Shown piece after piece: positions 42,485 through 53,923 of a stretch of 64,000 nucleotides of DNA. Positions within the stretch are counted from its first letter, which is position 1, and each line of letters begins with the position of its first letter. Source of the stretch: Rhodospirillaceae bacterium (GTDB lineage Bacteria > Pseudomonadota > Alphaproteobacteria > Rhodospirillales > JABHCV01); the NCBI GenBank assembly GCA_018662005.1, contig JABJHA010000010.1:60889-124888 (forward strand), given 5' to 3'. The position numbers were made by a program, and so were the translations under genes. The notes below the pieces were generated by a model that did not search any database, had not been told where the DNA came from, and saw only the letters and a list, made by a program, of their open reading frames with translations.

Positions 42485-42582
42485 GATCCTCATCAGGATC
42501 GACGACCGGGCTTCTGCTTTTTTTTGCAGGAGTCTCCGGAAGGGATTGATACTCCCGCCCCCTTTCCCCAAATCCCTTCCGG
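42485..42582 (+). other. Structured leader with consecutive hairpins upstream of the methyltransferase gene
   Basis: GATCCT-CATC-AGGATC (42485-42500) is followed by CTGC-T8-GCAG (about 42514-42529), then a perfect 12-bp repeat CCGGAAGGGATT (42536-42547) and AATCCCTTCCGG (42571-42582) around a 24-nt pyrimidine-rich loop. No T-run follows, so it is not an ordinary terminator. It could be a 5-prime regulatory leader or a mobile palindromic element. Confidence 0.45.
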
Positions 42583-42629
42583 CGTCATCCTGAATTCCCC
42601 CTCAAAATATCCTGTGTTACTGTCCCTCT

Positions 42630-44518
<1,889 letters not shown>

Positions 44519-44557
44519 TTGATATCTTTGGAATGATTAAAAGAAAAAGGAGGGCTT

Positions 44558-44587
44558 ATGTTCGCCTTTTTTCTTGGACTCCCTTAA
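44558..44587 (+). CDS. Candidate 9-residue Phe-rich leader peptide
   Basis: MFAFFLGLP has a very strong ribosome-binding site (AGGAGG, 4 nt upstream). Three of its nine residues are Phe, recalling the FAFF core of the enterobacterial pheL leader. Its stop is inside a hairpin (GGACTC 44576-44581, GAGTCC 44592-44597), and a stronger one follows (GGGCGCT 44624-44630, AGCGCCC 44639-44645). The next gene is the EF-G-like gene, not a Phe gene, so its purpose is unclear and it may be fortuitous. Confidence 0.4.
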   Translation: MFAFFLGLP

Positions 44588-44623
44588 GCCAGAGTCCTAA
44601 CCTTCTGGGTGACGCCTTTAAAT

Positions 44624-44645
44624 GGGCGCTCGAACAAAAGCGCCC
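44624..44645 (+). other. Hairpin in the leader of the EF-G-like gene
   Basis: GGGCGCT pairs with AGCGCCC around an 8-nt loop, about 90 bp upstream of the GTG start. No T-run follows, so it is not a terminator. It is the second of two hairpins after the short Phe-rich frame. Confidence 0.45.
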
Positions 44646-44733
44646 AAGAGCAACCTGTGTTTCATTAAACGCAGTTCAATTAATCAAAAGCGTCCAAAGT
44701 GGTTGAGACAAATCAAACCTGGGAGGCGCAGTC

Positions 44734-46755
44734 GTGACTAAAACTCCATCCGGACCCCGTGTGGCGGCCCTTGTGGGCCCTTACCTGAGTGGTAAGACGG
44801 CCCTGCTTGAAAGCATTCTCGTAGTCTGCGAAGCCATCAGCCGAAAAGGAAACGCCAAAGAAGGCTACGCCGTTGGCGATGGCTCGCCTGAATCCAAATC
44901 CCGCGAAATGGGCACGGAATTGAGCGTCGCAAATGCAGAATACATTGATGAGAAGTGGTCATTTATTGATTGCCCAGGTTCTGTCGAACTGATTCAGGAA
45001 ACCTATAACGCCCTGATGGTGGCCGATTGCGCGGTTATTGTTTGCGAACCTGAACTCGACAAGGCGCTGATGATTTCTCCGTTACTCAAATTCCTCGATG
45101 ACCACCAAATCCCCCACATTATATTTATCAATAAAATGGACAGTGCCTCCGTCGGCGTTAAGGCGACGCTTGAAGGGTTGCAGGCGGTTTCCGAACGGCC
45201 GCTTGTTCTTCGTGAAATTCCCATGCGCGATGGCGAGACGGTCAGCGGCCATGTTGACTTGGTCAGTGAGCGGGCGTTCGAGTGGAAAGAAGGCAAGGCT
45301 TCCGACCTGATGCAAATTCCCGAATCCATCGAGACTCGGGAAGCTGACGCGCGAACCGAAATGCTGGAAACCCTGGCTGATTTCGATGACAAGTTACTGG
45401 AAGAATTGCTTGAAGATATTGCCCCCTCAACGGAAGAGATATATCAAAACCTGACTCGTGATTTTCAACAGGACAGTATCGTTCCGGTATTTTTTGGTTC
45501 CGCCGAAAATGACCATGGGGTCGTGCGTTTGCTAAAAGCTCTTCGTCATGAAGCGCCCGAGGCCGACCTGACAGCCGAACGGCTGGGTTTGGATAAGTCC
45601 GCCCCCAGCGCGCAGGTTTTCAAGACCCTCTACGCCGGGCACGCCGGCAAACTTTCTTATGTGCGGGTTTTCGCGGGCTCCATCAAGGATGGATCGGATC
45701 TGAATGGGCAGCGGGTCAGTGGCGTTTATGGACTTTTGGGTCAAAAGCAAAATAAACAGGCCCTTGCCACAGCTGGTGAAGTGGTCGCCCTGGGGCGTCT
45801 GGATAATGCCGAGACGGGAAAATCTCTAAGCGAGAAGGGCGCCAAATTGGCCGATGCATGGCCCGCCCCGCTGACGCCGTTGTTTTCCATGGCGGTTCAT
45901 GCAGAAAATCGCTCTGACGAAGTGAAACTTTCAGGCGTTTTGACAAAACTGGTTGAGGAAGACCCGTCCCTGGCCATCGAACAAAGTCAGGACAGCGGCG
46001 AGTTGCTGCTTTGGGGGCAAGGCGAGATGCATCTGTTGATCGCCATTGATCGTATGAGCAACCGCTTTAACATGACTGTCACCGTCGCCCGTCCTGAAGT
46101 TCCCTACAAGGAAACCATCAAGAAACCCATATCCCAACACGCCCGACACAAAAAACAAAGCGGCGGTCATGGCCAGTTCGGCGATGTTCATCTGGACATC
46201 AAGCCGCTGGCCCGCGGTTCGGGCTTTAACTTCAACGACACCATCACCGGCGGGGTTGTGCCCAAGCAATACATTCCCGCTGTTGAACACGGTATCAATG
46301 ACTACATGAAGCGCGGGCCTTTGGGTTTCCCCGTGGTCGATATCGCCGTCACCCTGACAGACGGCCAGTTCCACGCCGTTGACAGTTCTGAAATGGCGTT
46401 CAGGGCGGCGGCGCAACTGGGAATGCGCACGGCTATGCCAAATTGCCAGCCGGTGCTGCTGGAGCCCATCTGCAAAGTTGATATTTCCATTCCCAATGAA
46501 TTTACCTCGAAAATTCAGCGCCTGGTTAGCGGCCGTCGAGGCCACATCCTGGGCTTCGACGCCAAACAGGGTTGGAAGGGCTGGGATGAGGTTTCTGTGC
46601 AGTTGCCGCAGTCGGAAATGCATGACCTGATTATTGACCTGCGTTCCATGACACTGGGCATTGGCACGTTTAGCTGGAGCTTTGATCACTTGCAGGAATT
46701 TGTCGGCAAACAAGCCGATAAGGTTGTCGCCGCCCAGTCCGGCCGGTCTGGCTGA
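44734..46755 (+). CDS. EF-G-like translational GTPase paralogue with altered G domain
   Basis: The 673-aa protein, starting at GTG 44734, has the full EF-G domain order: G domain (to about 265), domain II, III, IV (HKKQSGGHGQFGDVHLDIKPL) and V. The P-loop is G15-PYLSGKT. The G3 motif is DCPGS (residues 79-83), so the His that activates water in DTPGH is Ser. The switch I region reads REMGTELSV instead of RERGITI. NKMD is intact. It is shorter than EF-G (about 690-700 aa) and far diverged, so it is not the housekeeping fusA. It resembles the extra EF-G-like proteins annotated in many alphaproteobacteria, whose role is unknown. Confidence 0.88.
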   Translation: MTKTPSGPRVAALVGPYLSGKTALLESILVVCEAISRKGNAKEGYAVGDGSPESKSREMGTELSVANAEYIDEKWSFIDCPGSVELIQETYNALMVADCAVIVCEPELDKALMISPLLKFLDDHQIPHIIFINKMDSASVGVKATLEGLQAVSERPLVLREIPMRDGETVSGHVDLVSERAFEWKEGKASDLMQIPESIETREADARTEMLETLADFDDKLLEELLEDIAPSTEEIYQNLTRDFQQDSIVPVFFGSAENDHGVVRLLKALRHEAPEADLTAERLGLDKSAPSAQVFKTLYAGHAGKLSYVRVFAGSIKDGSDLNGQRVSGVYGLLGQKQNKQALATAGEVVALGRLDNAETGKSLSEKGAKLADAWPAPLTPLFSMAVHAENRSDEVKLSGVLTKLVEEDPSLAIEQSQDSGELLLWGQGEMHLLIAIDRMSNRFNMTVTVARPEVPYKETIKKPISQHARHKKQSGGHGQFGDVHLDIKPLARGSGFNFNDTITGGVVPKQYIPAVEHGINDYMKRGPLGFPVVDIAVTLTDGQFHAVDSSEMAFRAAAQLGMRTAMPNCQPVLLEPICKVDISIPNEFTSKIQRLVSGRRGHILGFDAKQGWKGWDEVSVQLPQSEMHDLIIDLRSMTLGIGTFSWSFDHLQEFVGKQADKVVAAQSGRSG

Positions 46756-46761
46756 GAGAGC

Positions 46762-46866
46762 AAAAAAATGCCGGACCCGAAGGCCCGGCAAGTTCAACAG
46801 AGGAGGCTTTACGTCCAAAAGACGAAGGGGCCGGATATCATGGGGGGAGAGAAGATGGCCGGTCCC
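46762..46866 (-). ncRNA. Candidate sRNA, copy A of a tandem pair
   Basis: Read on the minus strand, this unit starts GGGACCGGCC and has a hairpin exposing CUCUCCCCCC. A small hairpin CGUC/GACG and a single-stranded GCCUCCUC stretch follow. It ends in a terminator GCCGGGCC-UUCG-GGUCCGGC (46789-46770) plus seven U (46768-46762). The terminator stem is fully paired only on the minus strand (G.U there, A/C on plus) and has a UUCG loop. It is homologous to copy B at 46940-47027. The C-rich anti-Shine-Dalgarno segments recall the CcsR/cuckoo-type sRNAs of alphaproteobacteria. It may also act as the terminator of the EF-G-like gene. Confidence 0.5.
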
Positions 46867-46939
46867 AACATCGAATTCATGATGTTTTTCTAATATAATG
46901 AAATTCTAATGTATGTAAAGTGTAAAAATATTTTCAGGC

Positions 46940-47027
46940 AAAAAAAAGCCGGACCTAAAAAGGTCCGGCGAGTTTAACAGGGAGGTTTCGCGTCGGGGGG
47001 GACGCAAGGGGCCACATGGGTGGTCCC
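46940..47027 (-). ncRNA. Candidate sRNA, copy B of a tandem pair
   Basis: Minus strand: GGGACCACCCAUGUGGCCCC, then a hairpin GCGUC-CCCCCC-GACGC (47004-46989) with an all-C loop, then AAACCUCCCUGUUAAACUC. It ends in a perfect terminator GCCGGACCU-UUUU-AGGUCCGGC (46969-46948) with eight U (46947-46940). The order, the CCUCC linker and the terminator match copy A. On the plus strand the opposite end also forms a terminator (GGGGCCAC/GTGGTCCC then TTTTTT, 47008-47032), so orientation is not certain. It lies downstream of and co-oriented with lsrB. Confidence 0.5.
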
Positions 47028-47222
47028 TTTTTTCGGGCGTTGCGCCCAAAACTCTGTGTAATGCTGCACTGCAACATTGCATAATGGAAATATAGGGGGG
47101 GATTTTCGGGTCCGCCATGAACATTTTGGCATCCCAGCCATGCAAAATTCACATGGCTTATAAAAACCAGTTTAAAATCAATAAATTAGACGAATTTACT
47201 GATCAATATTAAAGCTGAAATT
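47028..47222. other. Gap between lsrB and the sRNA-like pair
   Basis: This AT-rich 195-bp stretch holds a small hairpin GGGCG-TTG-CGCCC (47035-47047), an inverted repeat TGCAA/TTGCA near 47070, and a run of seven G (47095-47101). On the minus strand TATATT occurs near 47093-47088 and could be a -10 for copy B, but no good -35 accompanies it. No coding frame is supported. Confidence 0.4.
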
Positions 47223-48131
47223 TCATGATTTATTGTGCATAAGGCCATCTTCGGCGATTCGACGGATCAGATAATCACGAAAAACGGCGATTCGTTTCAT
47301 GTTTTTGAGTTCTTCAGGATAGACGAAGTAAGCGTCAATATGGTGGCCTTTCATTTCAGGCAGAACCTCGACCAGTTGCGATGATTCCCGCTGCATATAA
47401 TCGGGCAGGGCGCCAATACCCAGGCCCCCCTCGACGGCCCGGAAGATGCCGTAGATGGAATTTACCCGCAGGGCCGCAGGGCGCGGCTTCTGATTAATTT
47501 TCAGACCCACTTCAAGCAGCCAGTTTACTTTTTCAATGGGCGGGTTGGCATCCTCGCCATAGACGATCAGTTTATGCCGGTCCAGATCTGCTACGTCTTT
47601 GGGGATACCGTGACGCTTCAGGTAATCGGGACTGGCGAAATTTTTAAACGGCATGTTCATCAGGTGGCGCTGGATCAAGTCGCCCTGGGTCGGTGGCGCC
47701 ATGCGGATGGCGACGTCGGCTTCCCGCATGGAAAGATCAAGGTCGACATCCGAAAGCACCAGCGAGACCTCGATACCGGGATAAAGTTTCAGGAATTCAG
47801 CCATCCGGGAGGTCAGCCAAACCGAACCAAAAGCGACGGTGGTGGTAATTTTCAAGGACCCTTCGGGACTGTGCTTGGTGTCGCTGATCCGTTGTTCGAC
47901 GAGTGACAGTTTGTTAAAGACATCATGGGCTTCGCGGTACAAAAGTTCGCCTTGTTCCGTCAGGATCAAGCCGCGGGCGTGGCGATGAAACAGGGAAACA
48001 TTGAGGCTTTCCTCCAGGCCGCTGATTTGTCTACTGACCGCCGATTGGGACAGGTTCAGGGCATCACCCGCATGGGTGAAACTGCCTGCTTCGGCAACGG
48101 CGTGAAAGACGCGAAGTTTATCCCAATCCAT
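47223..48131 (-). CDS. lsrB: LysR-type regulator, LsrB/VtlR group
   Basis: From the ATG ending at 48131 the protein is 302 aa. Its N-terminus MDWDKLRVFHAVAEAGSFTHAGDALNLSQSAVSRQISGLEESL followed by LFHRHARGLILTEQGELLYREAHDV matches, from memory, the LsrB/VtlR regulators of Rhizobiales. Those regulators also lie directly downstream of trxB and control redox and envelope genes and AbcR-type sRNAs. Here the gap from trxB is 7 bp. The effector domain spans about residues 90-295. The upstream in-frame extension overlaps trxB and is rejected. Confidence 0.85.
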   Translation of the reverse strand: MDWDKLRVFHAVAEAGSFTHAGDALNLSQSAVSRQISGLEESLNVSLFHRHARGLILTEQGELLYREAHDVFNKLSLVEQRISDTKHSPEGSLKITTTVAFGSVWLTSRMAEFLKLYPGIEVSLVLSDVDLDLSMREADVAIRMAPPTQGDLIQRHLMNMPFKNFASPDYLKRHGIPKDVADLDRHKLIVYGEDANPPIEKVNWLLEVGLKINQKPRPAALRVNSIYGIFRAVEGGLGIGALPDYMQRESSQLVEVLPEMKGHHIDAYFVYPEELKNMKRIAVFRDYLIRRIAEDGLMHNKS

Positions 48132-48138
48132 AACGACT

Positions 48139-49122
<984 letters not shown>

Positions 49123-49160
49123 CTAAAATAGAAAGGGATTGATGGAGACGCCAGTGTTCT

Positions 49161-49191
49161 TTGACTTTACCGGCGTCCATTGTAATATAAT
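49161..49191 (+). promoter_or_regulatory. Candidate promoter of the Lrp/AsnC gene
   Basis: TTGACT (49161-49166) is followed by TAATAT (49183-49188, 16-bp spacer) or TATAAT (49186-49191, 19-bp spacer). Transcription would begin around 49195-49199, immediately before the GGAGG at 49202. This argues that translation starts after that site rather than at TTG 49200. Confidence 0.5.
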
Positions 49192-49211
49192 TACCCAAAT
49201 TGGAGGGTGCC

Positions 49212-49712
49212 CTGAACAACAAAGAACCCAAAAAGGTCAAACTTGACCAGATTGACCAGCGAATCTTACATGATTTGCAGGCCGATGGCCGCATTACCAA
49301 CGTCAAATTGGCCGAAAACGCCGGTATTTCAGCACCACCCTGCCTGCGCCGGGTGCGCGCCCTTGAAGACGACGGTTTCATCCTGGGCTATCACGCTGAA
49401 ATTGATCCGACCCGCCTCGACTTCAAGGAAATGTTCTTCGCCCTGGTCGGGCTTTCCTCGCAGGCACAGTCCGTCCTGCAAGGATTCGAAGAACAGGTCG
49501 CGGCCTGGCCGGAAGTCCGCGAATGTCACATGATCAGGGGCGGTGGTGACTTTCTGCTTAAGATCGTCGCCCGCGACAAAGAACAGCGAGACGCCTTGAC
49601 CATGAAATTGACGGCGGCTGATAACGTCATCAAGGTAACGACCCTGGAAACCATTCGCACCTCCAAGCATCAACCGGGCGTACCAATCGATATTTTCCGT
49701 GCTGGTTCGTGA
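49212..49712 (+). CDS. Lrp/AsnC family transcriptional regulator
   Basis: The protein has an N-terminal winged HTH (KLDQIDQRILHDLQADGRITNVKLAENAGISAPPCLRRVRALEDDGFILGYHAEID) and a C-terminal RAM-type ligand domain (FALVGLSSQAQSVLQGFEEQVAAWPEVRECHMIRGGGDFLLKIVARD). A TTG at 49200 is in frame, but a GGAGG Shine-Dalgarno lies just after it (49202-49206), 5 nt before an in-frame CTG at 49212. I therefore place the start at the rare CTG, giving 166 aa; TTG would give 170. It is divergent from trxB, 113 bp away. The target is unknown. Confidence 0.85.
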   Translation: MNNKEPKKVKLDQIDQRILHDLQADGRITNVKLAENAGISAPPCLRRVRALEDDGFILGYHAEIDPTRLDFKEMFFALVGLSSQAQSVLQGFEEQVAAWPEVRECHMIRGGGDFLLKIVARDKEQRDALTMKLTAADNVIKVTTLETIRTSKHQPGVPIDIFRAGS

Positions 49713-50104
49713 AAGACAAGTGGCCGACACTGCCAAACGGGTCAGTAGATTGGGCAAGCGTCTTCCAGCATCCTGAAAACGGCCTGATGGCCAATATCGA
49801 GCGCGCCGACAGCACCGAAAAACTTCAGGCCTGTATGCACGTCATCGTCAGCGCCCTGTTTTCACGCGACAGCGACGCGGATGTCAGGCGCTCGTTTCTG
49901 GCTTCCATCGACGAGTTGTTTACCCGGGGCAGTAAAAAACTGGTGTCCCAAAAGGCCAAGATCAATCTACTGCTCAGTCGTATCATGTATGACCGGGAAG
50001 AGCGTGCCCACCTGTACGCCCAGCAACAGGCGAACAAAAAAGACGACAAACCCGAACAACGCCTGAAAGAAGACGATCCCTTGCAGGTACTAAAAGAGAT
50101 TTAG
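49709..50104 (+). CDS. Conserved hypothetical protein
   Basis: The 131-aa frame starts at GTG 49709, overlapping the Lrp stop by 4 bp, so it is probably coupled to it. It begins MKDKWPTLPNGSVDWASVFQHPENGLMANIERADSTEKLQACMHVIVSALFSRDSDADVRR, is mostly helical in character, and ends in a charged tail (KKDDKPEQRLKEDDPLQVLKEI). It has no signal peptide, membrane segment or motif I recognise. Codon use looks like its neighbours. Confidence 0.72.
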   Translation: MKDKWPTLPNGSVDWASVFQHPENGLMANIERADSTEKLQACMHVIVSALFSRDSDADVRRSFLASIDELFTRGSKKLVSQKAKINLLLSRIMYDREERAHLYAQQQANKKDDKPEQRLKEDDPLQVLKEI

Positions 50105-50108
50105 TCTG

Positions 50109-50582
50109 TTACTTATAATCGACCTTGATGATTTCATAGAACTTGGAACCGCCGGGGCTGACAACTTCGATGCTGTCGCCCAGGGATTTGCCGATCAGGG
50201 CGCGGGCCAGGGGGGCTGTTACCGACAGGCGGCCACTGTTGACGTCGGCCTCGTGGGTGCCGACGATCTGATAGGTGGACTCGGCGTCGGTTTCCTCGTC
50301 GGCCAGTTCAATGGTGGCGCCAAAGCGCACGACATCGCCGGACAGCGCCCCAGGGTCGATGATTTCGGCAAGCGAGATAATCGATTTCAGTTCAGCCAGG
50401 CGGCCCTCGACAAAGCTCTGGCGTTCGCGGGCCGCGTGATATTCGGCATTTTCGGAAAGATCACCATGTTCGCGGGCGCTGGCAATGGCCCGGATGATCG
50501 CCGGGCGTTCTTCTTCCAGCAGGCGGCGTTGCTCTTCTTCCAGTCTGACAACACCTTCTTTGGTCATCGGTAACTTATCCAT
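50109..50582 (-). CDS. greA: Transcription elongation factor GreA
   Basis: GreA rescues backtracked RNA polymerase by stimulating transcript cleavage. The 157-aa protein has the coiled-coil N-terminus (MTKEGVVRLEEEQRRLLEEERPAIIRAIASAREHGDLSENAEYHAARERQSF) with the acidic tip D-L-S-E-N-A-E, and the FKBP-like C-terminal half (YQIVGTHEADVNSGRLSVTAPLARALIGKSLGD). It is downstream of carB on the same strand, 89 bp away, a linkage known in other alphaproteobacteria. Confidence 0.95.
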   Translation of the reverse strand: MDKLPMTKEGVVRLEEEQRRLLEEERPAIIRAIASAREHGDLSENAEYHAARERQSFVEGRLAELKSIISLAEIIDPGALSGDVVRFGATIELADEETDAESTYQIVGTHEADVNSGRLSVTAPLARALIGKSLGDSIEVVSPGGSKFYEIIKVDYK

Positions 50583-50671
50583 GGCCTTAAACTTTCTTCA
50601 CTGCGAACAAAAAATTTATCCCGCGCCCTCCACCTTTTAAGAGGCCGCGCTAACAATCATCAAAATGAGAA

Positions 50672-53600
50672 TTAGAACGAAGGGCTAAAATAGGACTGTA
50701 ACGGCGCAACTTCAAGTCCGCCGTCACTTAACGCTTCGATCCCGCCAACTGCCGCTGCCGCCCCGGCCATGGTTGTGTAGTAGGGAATGTTATTGGTCAG
50801 GGTCGAGCGACGGATCGTATAGCTATCCTCGATAGCCTGCGCCCCTTCGGTGGTGTTAAGGACAAGCTGCACCTCACCTGAGAGGATCGCATCGACACAG
50901 TGGGGGCGTCCTTCGAGCACTTTATTGACGTGCTTAACATCCAGCCCCTGTTCGCTCAGGTAAGTGCTTGTGCCGCCGGTTGCCAGCAAGGTGAAGCCCT
51001 TTGCCGCCAGACGCCGGGCCAGTTCGGCGGCGGCAGGCTTGTCTTTGTCCTTGACGGAAATAAAGACCGTACCCGCCTCCGGCACGTGCATGCCGGCACC
51101 CAGTTGCGATTTGGCGAAGGCCCGGCCGAAGTCCGTATCCAGGCCCATCACTTCGCCGGTTGATTTCATTTCCGGCCCTAAAATAATATCGACGCCGGGG
51201 AAGCGCTGGAACGGGAACACCGCTTCCTTGACCGCCACATGGGCCCGCTTCGGGTTTTCCTGGATGTCGAAGTCGGCGAGCTTCTCACCGGCCATCACCC
51301 GGGCCGCGATTTTGGCTATGGGGATGCCGGTCGCCTTGGCGACGAACGGCACGGTGCGGCTGGCCCGCGGGTTGACTTCCAGAATATAAATATCCTCGCC
51401 CTGGATCGCGAATTGCACGTTCATCAGGCCGACGACCTTCAGGGCCAGCGCCAGGGATGTGGTCTGAACCTTGATTTCGGCAATCATCGCCTCGGACAGG
51501 GAATAGGGCGGCAGCGAGCACGCACTGTCGCCTGAATGGATGCCCGCTTCCTCGATATGCTGCATGATACCGGCCACATAAACCTGGGCGCCGTCGCTTA
51601 GGGCGTCGACATCAATCTCGATGGCGTCCTGCAGGTAGCTGTCGAGCAGTACCGGGCTGTCGCCGGAAACTTTCACCGCCGTCGTCATATAGCGATGCAG
51701 GGACTGGTGATCGTGGACGATTTCCATGGCCCGCCCGCCCAGCACGTAGGAAGGCCTGACAACCAGCGGGAAGCCGATTTTGTCTGCAACGGCGACGGAT
51801 TCTTCGACCGAGCGGGTAATGCCGTTAGCCGGTTGCTTGAGCTTCAGGTCGTGGAGCAGGGCCTGGAAGCGTTCCCGGTCTTCGGCCAGGTCGATGGCGT
51901 CGGGCGAGGTCCCCAGGATCGGGATATCGGCGGCTTCCAGCGCTTCGGCCAGCTTCAGTGGCGTTTGCCCGCCAAGCTGCACAATGACACCCAGAAGCGT
52001 GCCGTTTGATTGTTCGACCCGGATAAGCTCGATCACGTCCTCGGCCGTCAGGGGCTCAAAATAGAGCCTGTCAGAGGTATCGTAGTCGGTGGAGACGGTC
52101 TCCGGGTTGCAGTTGACCATAATCGCCTCGTGACCGGCTTCCTTGGTCGAATAGGCGGCGTGGACGCAACAGTAGTCGAATTCGATGCCCTGGCCGATCC
52201 GGTTGGGGCCACCACCCAGAATAACCACCTTCTTGCGCGCCGACGGGTCGGCTTCGCATTGCGGCGGGTTGACCCCGTCGCCTTCGTAAGTGGAATACAT
52301 GTAGGGGGTTTTGGCCGGGAATTCGCCGCCGCAGGTATCGACCCGCTTGTAAACCGGGTGGACGTTAAGTGTGCCGCGAATGCGGGCGATGTCGCGGCCC
52401 TTGCAGCCGATCAACTCAGCCAGACGGTCGTCGGAAAAGCCCATCTTTTTAAGCTTAAGCAGGCTCGGCGCGTCCTTGGGCAGGCCGTCCTGTTTGATCT
52501 GCTCCTCGGTGGCGACGATGTGCTCGATCTGCCCTAAGAACCAGGGATCGTATTTGGACGCGGCCTGGACTTCGGCAAGGCTCAACCCATGGCGGAAGGC
52601 CTGGGCGATAACCAGCAAGCGCTCCGGGCTGGGAATTGTCAGGGCCAGCTTGACGGCGTTTTTGTCGCCACCTTCAGCGCCTTCAATGACCACTTCATTG
52701 AGGCCGGTCAGGTCTGTTTCCATGGAACGCAGGCCCTTTTGCAGGGACTCGGCAAAGGTCCGGCCAATGGACATGGCCTCGCCGACCGATTTCATGGCGG
52801 TGGTCAAAAGCGCATCGGTGCCGGGGAACTTCTCGAAGGTGAAGCGCGGGATTTTAGTGACCACATAATCGATGGTCGGCTCGAAACTGGCTGGTGTCAC
52901 CCCGGTGATGTCGTTCATCAGCTCATCAAGGGTGTAACCGATGGCCAGTTTGGCGGCGACCTTGGCGATCGGGAAGCCCGTCGCCTTCGAGGCAAGCGCC
53001 GATGAGCGCGACACACGCGGGTTCATTTCAATAACGATCAGCCGCCCGTCTTCGGGATTAACCGCGAACTGCACGTTCGATCCACCTGTATCGACGCCAA
53101 TCTCGCGCAACACCGCGATCGAGGCGTTGCGCATGATCTGGTATTCTTTGTCTGTCAACGTCAGGGCCGGGGCGACGGTGATGCTGTCGCCGGTATGCAC
53201 ACCCATGGGATCGACGTTTTCGATGGAGCAAATGATGATGACGTTGTCGGCGTGGTCGCGGACAACCTCCATTTCGTATTCTTTCCAGCCCAGCACCGAT
53301 TCCTCGACCAGTACCTCGGTCACCGGCGAGGCGTCCAGCCCGCCTGCGACAATGTCTTCAAACTCGGCCTTGTTGTAGGCGATACCGCCACCGATGCCAC
53401 CCATGGTGAAGGACGGCCGGATGATCATCGGCAGGCCAATATCATTCATCGCCTCGCGGGCCTGATCCATGTTTGCGACGACCTGGCTTCTCGGGCAGTC
53501 GAGGCCGATTTTCTCCATGGCGTCGCGGAACTGCTGGCGGTCTTCGGCCTTGGCGATGACGGCGGAGTTGGCGCCGATCAGCTCGACGTTATGTTGCTCA

Positions 53601-53923
53601 AGGATTCCGGCGGCCTCCAGATCCATGGCGGCGTTCAGGGCCGTCTGCCCACCCATGGTCGGCAGGATCGCGTCGGGCTTCTCCTTGGCGATGATTTTCT
53701 CCAGCATATCGACGGTAATCGGCTCGATATAGGTGGCGTCGGCCATCGCCGGGTCGGTCATGATTGTCGCCGGGTTGGAATTCACGAGGATTACCCGAAA
53801 GCCCTCTTCCTTAAGCGCCTTGCAAGCCTGCGCCCCGGAATAATCAAACTCACACGCCTGGCCAATAACAATAGGGCCAGCGCCGATGATCATGATGGAA
53901 TTTATGTCGGTTCTTTTGGGCAT
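50672..53923 (-). CDS. carB: Carbamoyl-phosphate synthase, large subunit
   Basis: CarB makes carbamoyl phosphate for arginine and pyrimidine synthesis. From the ATG ending at 53923 it is 1083 aa. It has two ATP-grasp halves ([37 protein letters not shown] and [27 protein letters not shown]), [53 protein letters not shown], and a C-terminal MGS allosteric domain. The ATG overlaps the carA stop (TAATG). The frame continues 333 bp upstream into carA as an artefact. Confidence 0.97.
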   Translation of the reverse strand: MPKRTDINSIMIIGAGPIVIGQACEFDYSGAQACKALKEEGFRVILVNSNPATIMTDPAMADATYIEPITVDMLEKIIAKEKPDAILPTMGGQTALNAAMDLEAAGILEQHNVELIGANSAVIAKAEDRQQFRDAMEKIGLDCPRSQVVANMDQAREAMNDIGLPMIIRPSFTMGGIGGGIAYNKAEFEDIVAGGLDASPVTEVLVEESVLGWKEYEMEVVRDHADNVIIICSIENVDPMGVHTGDSITVAPALTLTDKEYQIMRNASIAVLREIGVDTGGSNVQFAVNPEDGRLIVIEMNPRVSRSSALASKATGFPIAKVAAKLAIGYTLDELMNDITGVTPASFEPTIDYVVTKIPRFTFEKFPGTDALLTTAMKSVGEAMSIGRTFAESLQKGLRSMETDLTGLNEVVIEGAEGGDKNAVKLALTIPSPERLLVIAQAFRHGLSLAEVQAASKYDPWFLGQIEHIVATEEQIKQDGLPKDAPSLLKLKKMGFSDDRLAELIGCKGRDIARIRGTLNVHPVYKRVDTCGGEFPAKTPYMYSTYEGDGVNPPQCEADPSARKKVVILGGGPNRIGQGIEFDYCCVHAAYSTKEAGHEAIMVNCNPETVSTDYDTSDRLYFEPLTAEDVIELIRVEQSNGTLLGVIVQLGGQTPLKLAEALEAADIPILGTSPDAIDLAEDRERFQALLHDLKLKQPANGITRSVEESVAVADKIGFPLVVRPSYVLGGRAMEIVHDHQSLHRYMTTAVKVSGDSPVLLDSYLQDAIEIDVDALSDGAQVYVAGIMQHIEEAGIHSGDSACSLPPYSLSEAMIAEIKVQTTSLALALKVVGLMNVQFAIQGEDIYILEVNPRASRTVPFVAKATGIPIAKIAARVMAGEKLADFDIQENPKRAHVAVKEAVFPFQRFPGVDIILGPEMKSTGEVMGLDTDFGRAFAKSQLGAGMHVPEAGTVFISVKDKDKPAAAELARRLAAKGFTLLATGGTSTYLSEQGLDVKHVNKVLEGRPHCVDAILSGEVQLVLNTTEGAQAIEDSYTIRRSTLTNNIPYYTTMAGAAAAVGGIEALSDGGLEVAPLQSYFSPSF

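Noticed and set aside
46756..47032. The two GC-rich hairpin units as simple terminators only
   Set aside because: Each unit conserves extra hairpins, a CCUCC linker and the same order over about 90-105 nt, more than a terminator needs; still possible for copy A as an added role.
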